DNA from: JBNGOQ01 sp050589645
GTDB taxonomy: Bacteria; Bacteroidota; Bacteroidia; Flavobacteriales; Flavobacteriaceae
Direction: 5' to 3'
Assembly: GCF_050589645.1 (NCBI RefSeq)
Contig: NZ_JBNGOQ010000005.1
Coordinates: 248,001-312,000, forward strand
DNA length: 64,000 nucleotides
Made by a program: the position numbers and the translations under genes
Part shown: piece by piece, positions 34,478 through 42,920 of the stretch
How the letters are laid out: every line of letters begins with the position of its first letter
Numbering within the stretch: the stretch's first letter is position 1
Notes under the pieces: generated by a model
Told to the model about the DNA's origin: nothing
What the model saw: only the letters and a program-made list of their open reading frames with translations
Database searches by the model: none

Positions 34478-35809
34478 ATGGCAAGAGCAATAGCGATAAA
34501 GGGAAGTAAAAAATTGTTAAACGCTTGGGCATTCTATGACTGGGCCAACTCGGTCTATAGCCTGGTGATCGCCTCGGCCATATTCCCCATTTTTTACGGG
34601 GCCCTGTTTAGGGTGGCCGAAATTGAAAAAGTGATGGTTTTTGGCGGTGAGATAGCACGTGCACCCCTAATAAGCTACGTCACTTCCCTGGCCTTTGTGT
34701 TTATCGCTATTGTTACCCCCTTGGTATCCGGTATAGCGGATTATATGGGCAATAAGAAGGTTTTTATGAAATTCTTCTGTTATCTGGGCGGCGTCTCCTG
34801 TATTGGCCTCTATTGGTTTTCCCTTGAGCATATCTATTTTAGTCTGGGCTGTTATTTTTTTGGGCTGGTAGGTTTTTGGGTGAGCTTTGCGGTGAACAAC
34901 TCCTACCTTCCTGATATTGCCTTTCCGGAACAGCAAGATGGGGTCAGTGCCAAGGGTTTTTCCATGGGCTATATTGGAAGTGTCCTTTTATTGTTGCTCA
35001 ACTTGGGCATGGTCATGAAGCCGGCCTTGTTCGGAATTGAGAGCGATGCGGGGGAAGCGGCTGAAATAAAAGCGATGAAATATTCCTTTGTGACGGTCGG
35101 AATCTGGTGGATACTATTTAGTCAGTACACCTTCTTTCACTTGCCCAAGGGAAACAAAAGAGAGGGTAGAAGGGAGCATGTGGTCCTGAACGGTTTTCGG
35201 GAGTTAAAAAAAGTATGGCATCAATTGGGTGAGGAAACCAAATTAAAACGGTATCTGGTCGCTTTTTTTGTGTACAGTATGGCGGTACAGACGGTAATGC
35301 TGATCGCTACCTATTTTGGTGAGGAGGAGATCGATTGGGGCTCGGATAGCGGCCGTACGTTTGGGCTGATTATCAGTATTTTGGTCATCCAGGTGGTCGC
35401 TATTTTGGGGGCTACCCTGACGGCATTGGCATCCAAGGCCTTTGGGAATATCAAAACCTTGATCGTTATCAATATCTTATGGGTGTTCATATGCATCTAC
35501 GCCTATTTTTTGATTACCCCCATGGACTTCTATATTGCGGCCGGCTGTGTGGGCGTGGTCATGGGCGGTATACAGGCCTTGTCGCGGTCTACCTACTCCA
35601 AGTTTATTCCGGACACCACGGATACCACCTCCTTTTTTAGCTTTTACGATGTGGCAGAGAAAATAGGGATTATCATTGGCACCTTTTTGTACGGCTTTGT
35701 TGCTCAGGTTACGGGAAGCATGCGAAATGCGACCATCTTCTTGGGCCTGTTTTTCCTCGTGGGAGCCTTTTTATTGACGCGGGTACATCTCAAAAAGAAG
35801 TTATCTTAA
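34478..35809 (+). CDS. MFS transporter, UMF1/Atg22-like
   Basis: The 443-residue protein has about twelve membrane helices and the UMF1-family N-terminus (NAWAFYDWANSVYSLVIASAIF). GVVMGGIQALSRSTYSKFIP is another family element. It is probably an effluxer; relatives are vacuolar amino acid effluxers in fungi, but the bacterial substrate is unknown. A strong hairpin follows the stop codon and separates it from the convergent adhesin operon. Confidence 0.92.
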   Translation: MARAIAIKGSKKLLNAWAFYDWANSVYSLVIASAIFPIFYGALFRVAEIEKVMVFGGEIARAPLISYVTSLAFVFIAIVTPLVSGIADYMGNKKVFMKFFCYLGGVSCIGLYWFSLEHIYFSLGCYFFGLVGFWVSFAVNNSYLPDIAFPEQQDGVSAKGFSMGYIGSVLLLLLNLGMVMKPALFGIESDAGEAAEIKAMKYSFVTVGIWWILFSQYTFFHLPKGNKREGRREHVVLNGFRELKKVWHQLGEETKLKRYLVAFFVYSMAVQTVMLIATYFGEEEIDWGSDSGRTFGLIISILVIQVVAILGATLTALASKAFGNIKTLIVINILWVFICIYAYFLITPMDFYIAAGCVGVVMGGIQALSRSTYSKFIPDTTDTTSFFSFYDVAEKIGIIIGTFLYGFVAQVTGSMRNATIFLGLFFLVGAFLLTRVHLKKKLS

Positions 35810-35815
35810 AAATAA

Positions 35816-35841
35816 GAGCGCCGTACCAGAGGCCGGCGCTC
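35816..35841 (+). terminator. Terminator between convergent genes
   Basis: GAGCGCCG and CGGCGCTC form a strong stem around TACCAGAGGC. A+T-rich sequence flanks both sides, so it may end both the MFS gene and the minus-strand adhesin operon. Confidence 0.7.
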
Positions 35842-35860
35842 GATATTACAATTCTTTATA

Positions 35861-36592
35861 TTATCCTTTGGAAATGTCCCCGGATCCCGATGCTTTGGTA
35901 TCAACCTTATCGGGATTTCCCCGATAACTGATATCTCCGGACCCGGATACCCTGGCCTTTAGCATTTTATTGGCGGTAACCTTGATATCCGCAGAACCTG
36001 ATACCTGGGCGGTCACGTTTTCGGCCTCCAGTTCATACGCTTTGATATCGCCCGAACCGGATACCTGTACTTCCAGATCATTGGTCCGGCCACTTAAATT
36101 GATATCACCTGAACCGGACATGGTGGCTTCCACAGTGGTAGCCTCAACGGAAAGGGAAATATCTCCCGAACCCGATATATTGGTGTTGAAATTGTCCGTT
36201 TTGATGGTAGTTTTCCCTACAATGTCCCCTGATCCCGAGAGTGTTACTGAACTTACGTGCTCTATGGGTACCGTAATGTAGATTCCACCATCCCTGCCCC
36301 AGGAGGAAGGTCTAAGGTTTACACCTTTTTCGGTCTTAATGATCAATTTGCCATTTTTTACCTCCGTCTTTATGTATTCGAGCAGGTTTTCCTCTCCTTT
36401 TATGGTCAGTTCACCTTCAGTTCCTGAGACGAGGTCTACATCGAACCAGCCAGAGAGGGCTATTGCATCGTAGTCGCCCGTAGACCTTTCTATGGTTACT
36501 ACGTTCCCGTTTCCTTTAACTTTCTTGCCCCATTGGGCACTTACTGTGGTCGCCAATAGTACGCTTAGCACTAAGATTGTTATTTTTTTCAT
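35861..36592 (-). CDS. GIN (DUF2807) domain putative adhesin
   Basis: The 243-residue protein has a signal peptide (MKKITILVLSVLLATTVSA) and a right-handed beta-helix-like DUF2807 domain. The motif SGSGDI recurs at least eight times at intervals of about 18-20 residues, giving the ladder typical of this putative autotransporter-adhesin head. It is the last gene of an operon headed by an ECF sigma factor, an inhibitor-like protein and a related beta-ladder protein. Function is likely surface or envelope, but unproven. Confidence 0.92.
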   Translation of the reverse strand: MKKITILVLSVLLATTVSAQWGKKVKGNGNVVTIERSTGDYDAIALSGWFDVDLVSGTEGELTIKGEENLLEYIKTEVKNGKLIIKTEKGVNLRPSSWGRDGGIYITVPIEHVSSVTLSGSGDIVGKTTIKTDNFNTNISGSGDISLSVEATTVEATMSGSGDINLSGRTNDLEVQVSGSGDIKAYELEAENVTAQVSGSADIKVTANKMLKARVSGSGDISYRGNPDKVDTKASGSGDISKG

Positions 36593-36610
36593 TTGATCGA
36601 TTTTTAGATG

Positions 36611-37705
36611 TTATAGTTTATAAAATGAGATACTGCCGTAATCGCTGGTGATAGACACTCGGTTGCCGCTATTGGCCTGTCCGTAATAGCCCTTGTAATA
36701 TTTTTCATGGGACTTTTCCTTGCTGATATTGATTTCAAACTCGTCCTTTCCGCTCACCCCTGCATATTCGGCGGTAATTTCAAAGTCAAAATAATACTGG
36801 GCGTCATATCCGATTTTGATACCGGTATAATCCGTTCTTATTTCTATGTTCCCGGCATCCTCGGCCATTTCATCGATCTTGAGCGAGCCATAATCCGCAC
36901 TGATATCCACGTTGCCATGGATCGTCCCTAGCTTTACATTGATATAGTCGCCATTGCCCTGCACATTATTGGCTTCCCCAACTTCCAGATTGCCGTAATC
37001 GCTGGAGTACTGCAGGTTGCCCATTTGCTCTATGGTGGAATTGGTGTAATCCGCATTGATGATCAGATCACCAGCTTTTTCCACGGTAAAACCAGAATAA
37101 TCTGCCGATATTTTACCACTTTTTATATATTCAATGGTGGATCTTGAGGTATAATCAAAACTCAGTTGATTGTTTCTTCCGTGTAGTTCGCCTATCTCCA
37201 GCCTTCCATAGTCACAGCTTATTTTAGCATGGCCATCAACACGGTCCAAATAGATATTGCCATAGTCGTTACTTAAGTGAACACTGTTCTTGATAGGGAT
37301 TTTTATGGTATAATTGATCTGTATGTTCACATTTTTGTTCTTGCCCCAGTTCCACCCCCAGTCGTTCTTGTTTTTATTATAGATGGTCCGTGCAGAAACC
37401 AGATCACTATTGGCCTCAAAATCGACGGTAATCTCGTCCAGTCGCCGCTGCACCTTCTCCTCGTTGTTACCGTTGGTCTTGATATGCACCTCTATGAGCA
37501 CGCGGTTCTCGTTCCAGGAGGTGATGTTGAGGTTTCCATAACTGTTTCTGACCTTTAACAGGGCATCGGAGTTTACATCGTATTCCTTTTTAATCGTTTT
37601 CTCCTTGGTATACCTGCCCTTTGGCGTTCCGTTGTTGGCCAAGAGGAAGGTCGGCAGCATCAAAAACAGCACTGCTGTATATTTATATAGTATAATTTTC
37701 ATCAT
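36611..37705 (-). CDS. DUF4097-like beta-ladder exported protein
   Basis: The 364-residue product has a signal peptide (YTAVLFLMLPTFLLANNG) and a long beta-ladder of short repeats ending in DYGNIYL, DYGRLEI, DYSGFTV, DYGNLEV and DYGSLKI. About ten D-Y-(G/T/S) steps are visible. The pattern is of the DUF4097 adhesin-like kind. It overlaps the upstream anti-sigma-like gene by 23 bases and lies 18 bases before the GIN gene. The first or second Met may be the start. Confidence 0.85.
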   Translation of the reverse strand: MMKIILYKYTAVLFLMLPTFLLANNGTPKGRYTKEKTIKKEYDVNSDALLKVRNSYGNLNITSWNENRVLIEVHIKTNGNNEEKVQRRLDEITVDFEANSDLVSARTIYNKNKNDWGWNWGKNKNVNIQINYTIKIPIKNSVHLSNDYGNIYLDRVDGHAKISCDYGRLEIGELHGRNNQLSFDYTSRSTIEYIKSGKISADYSGFTVEKAGDLIINADYTNSTIEQMGNLQYSSDYGNLEVGEANNVQGNGDYINVKLGTIHGNVDISADYGSLKIDEMAEDAGNIEIRTDYTGIKIGYDAQYYFDFEITAEYAGVSGKDEFEINISKEKSHEKYYKGYYGQANSGNRVSITSDYGSISFYKL

Positions 37706-38246
37706 TATAATTTTTTAAAGTTTTTATTGTATCGATTTGATTTAGAACATCCTGCAAAAGATCTATTCTCGTTTGGAAATTGGTTATCATGGCACTTAGG
37801 ATAAGCTTGCTGTTCCCTCCATTTAAAAGGTCCTGTTCCAACGTGGTGTAATTGTCCTCCAGTTTTTTTAATTGGATCATTGTATCATCAATGATTTTTT
37901 GGGTCTCCGGTGTACTTTGACTCTCCAGCAGTTTTACCTGTTCCTCGACAAGACTGGTAAAATAAAATTGCGTTTTCGAAACTTCCGGAGCTATTTTTGC
38001 CATCCGTTCATCTAGCGATTGTTTCGGGGCAAACAGGCCAATACCTACGGCCAACAAAATGGCAACGGAGGCAGCGATGGAAAGTGGTTTCCACCAGGAG
38101 CTTCGTTTTCTGTCCATTTTGACCACTTTATGGGTGCCTTCCAGTTTTTCCAAAAACCGTTGTTGGTGACCCTGAGCCGGTTCTTCCGTGTCAAAGGTGC
38201 CCTGCAAGTTTTTAAACAAGCTATCCAATTTTCCTTTTTCCATCAT
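37683..38246 (-). CDS. Single-pass membrane protein, probable anti-sigma factor
   Basis: The 187-residue protein has a cytoplasmic N-terminus of about 50 residues, one membrane segment (WWKPLSIAASVAILLAVGIGLF, about 47-68) and an extracytoplasmic helical part predicted to coil (about 90-180). That topology, and a start codon overlapping the sigma gene stop by four bases, make it a likely anti-sigma factor, although no zinc-binding ZAS motif is seen. It is followed by two beta-ladder exported proteins that may belong to the same response. Confidence 0.82.
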   Translation of the reverse strand: MMEKGKLDSLFKNLQGTFDTEEPAQGHQQRFLEKLEGTHKVVKMDRKRSSWWKPLSIAASVAILLAVGIGLFAPKQSLDERMAKIAPEVSKTQFYFTSLVEEQVKLLESQSTPETQKIIDDTMIQLKKLEDNYTTLEQDLLNGGNSKLILSAMITNFQTRIDLLQDVLNQIDTIKTLKNYNDENYTI

Positions 38247-38797
38247 TGTACATTTATTATTTTCTTTCTCAAACTTTCCTTAGCTCTGGAAATCGTAGTC
38301 CTACAATTTGCATAGCTTATATTCATTATGCTGCTTATTTCTTCGTAATCATAGCCCTCGATTAAATGTAAGGTCAAAGAAACTCTGTAATTGTCCTTTA
38401 ATTGTTTCATGGTTTCCAGCACCTTTTGAGCCTTCAGTTCTGTAAACACATGATCCGAAGCAACTCCATCATTATCTTCGACCTTGTACATTATATCATC
38501 TAGCGCAACTTCGTTCTTCTTACGTTGCTTTCTGTAATGATAGATACTGTTGTTTATTACAATCCGTTTTAACCAAGATCCAAATGTTACCTCCGCTTTG
38601 AATGTATGCAGTTTCGTAAACGCATTCAAAAACGATTCCTGCATGATATCCTCCGCTTCGGCACTATTTTTCACGATCCGCAAAGCTGTATTGTACATGG
38701 CTTTGTAGTATCGGTTATAAATTTCCAACTGTGCACTTTGTTTTCCTTCTAAACACAATTGTAATAACGCGTCAGTATGTTCAATTTTGTGGCTCAA
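38243..38797 (-). CDS. ECF-type RNA polymerase sigma factor
   Basis: The 184-residue protein has region 2 (AEDIMQESFLNAFTKLHTF, FGSWLKRIVINNSI) and region 4 (YDYEEISSIMNISYANCRTTISRAK). The best start is a TTG at 38797 (MSHKIEHTDALLQL); no ATG lies in frame close by. It heads a four-gene operon with a probable anti-sigma and two adhesin-like proteins. A TGTAACA-N13-GTCATC pair upstream resembles that before the ECF gene at 11340 and may be its own promoter. Confidence 0.93.
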   Translation of the reverse strand: MSHKIEHTDALLQLCLEGKQSAQLEIYNRYYKAMYNTALRIVKNSAEAEDIMQESFLNAFTKLHTFKAEVTFGSWLKRIVINNSIYHYRKQRKKNEVALDDIMYKVEDNDGVASDHVFTELKAQKVLETMKQLKDNYRVSLTLHLIEGYDYEEISSIMNISYANCRTTISRAKESLRKKIINVQ

Positions 38798-38819
38798 AAA
38801 GTGAATGGTTTGTCTTAGA

Positions 38820-38845
38820 GATGACTCAATTTGTTCAATGTTACA
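38820..38845 (-). promoter_or_regulatory. Candidate ECF promoter of the adhesin operon
   Basis: On the minus strand TGTAACA (38845-38839), 13 bases, GTCATC (38825-38820), then 22 bases to the TTG start. Compare 11369-11393. Confidence 0.4.
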
Positions 38846-39012
38846 GTTTTTTAAGGAAATTTTGGATTTCTTGGCACAACAATTGTCCTAGAAGAATATA
38901 AAAGGAATTGCGGCCGGGCCAATCCCGTGCTATTGCAGCTTTTTCCTGGATTACAAACTAAAACAAAAACTGGATTTCTGTCCGCGAATGACAGAATGAC
39001 CGAAATACGAGT

Positions 39013-41463
39013 ATGGGAGATTCTAAATTTTCAAATTTTGACAATATGTCGTTACAAGGAATTGATGAGGATGCCGAATTAATTCCGCTGATGACCCCGG
39101 AGGATGAGGAAGAAATGAACAATGAAGGCCTTCCGGAAACCCTTCCGATATTACCTTTACGCAATACCGTTCTTTTCCCGGGCGTTGTAATACCGATTAC
39201 CGCCGGACGCGATAAATCGATCAACCTGATCAAGGACGCCAACAATGGGTCCAAGGTTATCGGGGTAGTGTCCCAAAAGGATGAGGAAACGGAGAATCCG
39301 GGAATCAAGGATATCAATACCTTAGGCACGGTTGCCAGAATATTGAGGGTGCTAAAAATGCCCGATGGCAATACCACGGTAATCATTCAAGGAAAAAAGC
39401 GCTTTGAGATTACCAAAGTACTTACGGAGAAACCGTATATCACCGCTACCATAAAAGAAACTGAAGAGCAAAGGCCCGGCCATGAGGACGAGGAATTTTT
39501 AGCGGTTATCGACTCCATCAAAGAACTTGCACTGCAGATCATAAAGGACAACCCTAATATACCCAGTGAGGCCACCTTTGCCATAAAAAACATCCAGAGC
39601 AACTCCTTTTTGATCAACTTCGTCTCCTCCAACCTTAACTTGGATGTTAAGGAAAAACAGGAATTGCTAGAGATTCCCGACTTGCAGAAAAGGGCTCTGG
39701 CCACATTAAAATACATGAATGTGGAACTCCAGAAGTTGGAATTGAAAAATGTTATCCAGTCCAAGGTGAGGAGCGATATGGACCAGCAGCAACGCGAGTA
39801 TTTCCTACATCAGCAAATGAAGACCATCCAGGAGGAACTGGGCGGGGCTACCTATGACGAGGAAATCGATGAGATGCGCCTAAAGGCCCAAAAGAAAAAA
39901 TGGGACGAGAAAATCGCCCAACATTTTGACAAGGAATTGTCCAAAATGCAGCGGATGAACCCGCAAGTGGCGGAATACTCCATTCAAAGGAATTACCTGG
40001 ATCTGTTTTTGGAGTTGCCCTGGAACGAGTTTTCCAAGGATAAATTCGACCTTAAAAGGGCGCAAAGGATATTAGACCGGGACCATTACGGTTTAGAGGA
40101 CGTAAAAAGAAGGATTATAGAATATTTGGCGGTATTAAAGCTCCGCAACGATATGAAATCTCCCATTTTATGCCTCTATGGGCCTCCGGGTGTAGGTAAG
40201 ACTTCCCTGGGGAAATCCATTGCCGAGTCCTTGGGGCGCGAATATGTGCGCATGTCCCTTGGAGGAATGCGGGACGAGGCCGAAATCCGGGGACATCGAA
40301 AAACATATATCGGTGCCATGCCAGGGAGAATTGTACAGAGTCTTAAGAAAGCGGGCAAATCCAATCCGGTATTCATTTTGGATGAGATAGATAAGCTGTC
40401 GAGCAGCCATCAAGGCGATCCGTCCTCTGCCATGTTAGAGGTTTTGGATCCGGAACAGAACAGTGATTTTCACGATAATTTCCTGGAAGTGGGCTATGAC
40501 CTGTCCAAGGTTATGTTCATTGCCACGGCCAATAACCTTTCCACGATACAGCCTGCATTACGGGACCGCATGGAAATTATAAACGTTACCGGCTATACTA
40601 TTGAGGAGAAAGTTGAAATTGCAAAAAGGCATCTGTTGCCAAAACAGCTAAAGGAACATGGGCTGACCCCCAAGGACCTAAAAATTGGAAAACCCCAACT
40701 TGAAAAAATAGTGGAGGGTTATACCCGGGAATCCGGAGTACGATCTTTGGAAAAACAGGTGGCCAAAATGGTGCGTTTTGCCGCTAAATCCATCGCCATT
40801 GGGGAAACCTATAACGTTAAGGTCACCCATGAAGACGTGGAAAAGGTACTAGGACCTGCCCGGATGGAACGGGATAAATATGAGAACAACGATGTGGCCG
40901 GGGTGGTAACAGGTTTGGCCTGGACAAGTGTAGGGGGCGATATTCTATTTATAGAGTCCATTCTATCCAAAGGTAAGGGCAACCTGAATATAACGGGAAA
41001 TTTGGGCAAGGTGATGCGGGAGTCCGCAACAATTGCTATGGAGTATATAAAATCCAATGCCGAGAGTTTTGGAATTTCCCCGGAAGTCTTTGACAATTAC
41101 AATGTGCATATACATGTACCGGAAGGGGCTACTCCCAAGGATGGGCCTAGTGCAGGTATCACCATGCTCACTTCCCTGGTTTCCTTGTTTACCCAGAAAA
41201 AGGTAAAGAAAAGCCTCGCCATGACAGGAGAAATTACCTTGCGGGGCAAGGTACTTCCTGTTGGGGGCATCAAGGAAAAGATTCTAGCGGCAAAAAGGGC
41301 CAGGATCAAGGAAATCATTCTTTCTGAAGAAAACAGAAGGGACATTTTGGAGATCAAGGAGGAATACCTCAAAGGACTTAGTTTTCATTACGTGACCGAT
41401 ATGAGCGAGGTGATAGACATTGCCATTACCGATCAGAAGGTAAAAAAAGCAAAGAAACTTTGA
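39013..41463 (+). CDS. lon: ATP-dependent protease La (Lon)
   Basis: The 816-residue protein has the N-terminal substrate-binding domain (ETLPILPLRNTVLFPG), a AAA+ module (Walker A GPPGVGKTSLGKS, Walker B VFILDEIDK) and a C-terminal serine protease domain with catalytic Ser713 in PKDGPSAG and the dyad Lys of GGIKEK near 754. It degrades misfolded and regulatory proteins in the cytoplasm. Length and domain order are complete. It is divergent from the ECF operon across a 215-base gap. Confidence 0.98.
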   Translation: MGDSKFSNFDNMSLQGIDEDAELIPLMTPEDEEEMNNEGLPETLPILPLRNTVLFPGVVIPITAGRDKSINLIKDANNGSKVIGVVSQKDEETENPGIKDINTLGTVARILRVLKMPDGNTTVIIQGKKRFEITKVLTEKPYITATIKETEEQRPGHEDEEFLAVIDSIKELALQIIKDNPNIPSEATFAIKNIQSNSFLINFVSSNLNLDVKEKQELLEIPDLQKRALATLKYMNVELQKLELKNVIQSKVRSDMDQQQREYFLHQQMKTIQEELGGATYDEEIDEMRLKAQKKKWDEKIAQHFDKELSKMQRMNPQVAEYSIQRNYLDLFLELPWNEFSKDKFDLKRAQRILDRDHYGLEDVKRRIIEYLAVLKLRNDMKSPILCLYGPPGVGKTSLGKSIAESLGREYVRMSLGGMRDEAEIRGHRKTYIGAMPGRIVQSLKKAGKSNPVFILDEIDKLSSSHQGDPSSAMLEVLDPEQNSDFHDNFLEVGYDLSKVMFIATANNLSTIQPALRDRMEIINVTGYTIEEKVEIAKRHLLPKQLKEHGLTPKDLKIGKPQLEKIVEGYTRESGVRSLEKQVAKMVRFAAKSIAIGETYNVKVTHEDVEKVLGPARMERDKYENNDVAGVVTGLAWTSVGGDILFIESILSKGKGNLNITGNLGKVMRESATIAMEYIKSNAESFGISPEVFDNYNVHIHVPEGATPKDGPSAGITMLTSLVSLFTQKKVKKSLAMTGEITLRGKVLPVGGIKEKILAAKRARIKEIILSEENRRDILEIKEEYLKGLSFHYVTDMSEVIDIAITDQKVKKAKKL

Positions 41464-41537
41464 CCCTTAGGGAAGCTGCTAGCGCAACGGTCCGATAAAA
41501 TTTGATATCGCCTGTGCAGGAACTCCCTATTTCTACC

Positions 41538-41545
41538 TATTTTTG
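41538..41545 (+). promoter_or_regulatory. -7 box of cmk, probably leaderless
   Basis: TATTTTTG matches TAnnTTTG and ends three bases before the cmk ATG, the same arrangement as at aroQ. No clear -33 element at 19 bases. Confidence 0.45.
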
Positions 41546-41548
41546 GGC

Positions 41549-42241
41549 ATGCAAAAAATCACCATAGCAATTGATGGCTACTCTTCCACAGGGAAGAGCA
41601 CCATTGCCAAAGAGTTGGCGCGGGCCTTGGGATATATCTATGTCGATACAGGCGCTATGTACAGGGCTGTGACCCTCCATGCCATGCGAAAAGGCTATGT
41701 AGGGGGGCACACGGAACATTTGGATGCCTTGGTGAAGTCCCTGCCGGGGATCGAGCTGAATTTTGTCTACAACACTGAACTGGGCTTTGCCGAGATGTAC
41801 CTCAATGATGAAAACGTTGAAGGGGAGATTCGGACCCTTGACGTTTCCAGACAGGTGAGCAAGGTAGCAACCATCAAGGAAGTAAGGATAAAACTGGTGG
41901 ATATGCAGAAGGGGATGGGGAAGGAGAAAGGTATTGTAATGGATGGTCGTGATATTGGGACCGTAGTCTTTCCCGAGGCGGAACTAAAAATATTTATGAC
42001 CGCCTCTCCAGAGGCCAGAGCTACCAGACGTTATAAGGAACTATTGGACAAAGGAGAAAAACTAAGTTATGCCGATGTCCTCAAAAACGTACAGGATAGG
42101 GACTACATAGATTCCCACCGTGAATTTTCCCCACTGAAGAAAGCTGAGGATGCCATTGAATTTGATAATAGCGATATGGGCCTAAAGGAACAATTTGAGC
42201 GCATTCACGGTTACGCTCTCCGGGTTATCGAAAAGCAATAA
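41549..42241 (+). CDS. cmk: Cytidylate kinase
   Basis: The 230-residue enzyme starts at the ATG at 41549 (MQKITIAIDGYSSTGKST), with the P-loop GYSSTGKS right at the N-terminus; a TTG two codons upstream is less likely. DTGAMYRAVT, MDGRDIGTVVFPEA and RATRRYKEL are family elements of CMP/dCMP kinases. It phosphorylates CMP and dCMP with ATP. It lies between lon and rpsA; cmk beside rpsA is a very widespread arrangement. A terminator follows directly. Confidence 0.97.
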   Translation: MQKITIAIDGYSSTGKSTIAKELARALGYIYVDTGAMYRAVTLHAMRKGYVGGHTEHLDALVKSLPGIELNFVYNTELGFAEMYLNDENVEGEIRTLDVSRQVSKVATIKEVRIKLVDMQKGMGKEKGIVMDGRDIGTVVFPEAELKIFMTASPEARATRRYKELLDKGEKLSYADVLKNVQDRDYIDSHREFSPLKKAEDAIEFDNSDMGLKEQFERIHGYALRVIEKQ

Positions 42242-42270
42242 AAAAGGGGCCGTTCAGCCCCCTTTATTTT
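42241..42270. terminator. Terminator between convergent cmk and LysM genes
   Basis: AAGGGGC and GCCCCCTT pair around CGTTCA, followed by TTATTTTAT. A-runs on the left side make it suited to both directions. Confidence 0.8.
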
Positions 42271-42278
42271 ATAGATGA

Positions 42279-42659
42279 TCAAGCATTGGGAATCACCAAG
42301 ACCTGATCGGGATGGATTACATCCGGATTGCTCAATATATTGGTGTTGGCGGCAAAAATCTCCTTGTATTTCATCATATCGCCATAGTAGTGCTTCGCAA
42401 TTTTACTCAAGGACTCCCCGCTTTTCACCACATGCCTGTGATACACCGAATCATCCGATACGCCAATGTTGGCCTTGATATCCGAAGGGTTTTCGCCCCC
42501 GAGCTCCTTAATTTTGTCCCATATAAGGTCCTTCTCGTAAGGGGTATTGGCCACGCCTTTTATCTTCAGAACACCACCTTCCTCGGTGACATTTCCATCT
42601 TTTATCCCTAATTGTTCGCCAAGGCTCAAAACGCCTTGGTACTTCGCTTTAACACTCAT
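42279..42659 (-). CDS. LysM domain protein, Kbp/YgaU-like
   Basis: The 126-residue soluble protein has an N-terminal BON-like part (LKIKGVANTPYEKDLIWDKI, about 25-65) and a C-terminal LysM domain (VVKSGESLSKIAKHYYGD to LVIPNA, about 77-125). The architecture is that of E. coli Kbp (YgaU), a potassium-binding protein, and of many Bacteroidota homologs. No signal peptide is present. It is convergent with cmk and divergent from rpsA. Confidence 0.88.
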   Translation of the reverse strand: MSVKAKYQGVLSLGEQLGIKDGNVTEEGGVLKIKGVANTPYEKDLIWDKIKELGGENPSDIKANIGVSDDSVYHRHVVKSGESLSKIAKHYYGDMMKYKEIFAANTNILSNPDVIHPDQVLVIPNA

Positions 42660-42772
42660 ACTTGTTCTTTTTAAAATGGTTAATATTTAGGTGTCAAGAT
42701 ACAAATTCTAGTAAGATTTTAACAGAAATCCCCTAAAATAGTAGGTCCGGTTCCAAGCTTCTGGGGATTAGG

Positions 42773-42803
42773 TTTGTAAAACCATTTATTAATTGTATTT
42801 TTG
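42773..42803 (+). promoter_or_regulatory. Promoter of rpsA
   Basis: TTTG (42773-42776), a 19-base spacer and TATTTTTG (42796-42803) match the Bacteroidota housekeeping promoter exactly. The predicted leader is about 110 bases and contains CCAAGGT/ACCTTGG (42866-42872 and 42893-42899). Confidence 0.8.
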
Positions 42804-42920
42804 CACTCCTTTTTGACAAAATTTCAAGAGGAAAAGGGAGGTATAAAACGAAAACCATAATCCTTCCAAGGTAATTGTTTAACTCTTGTAACACCTTGGG
42901 ATACAAATTTAAATCAGCAA

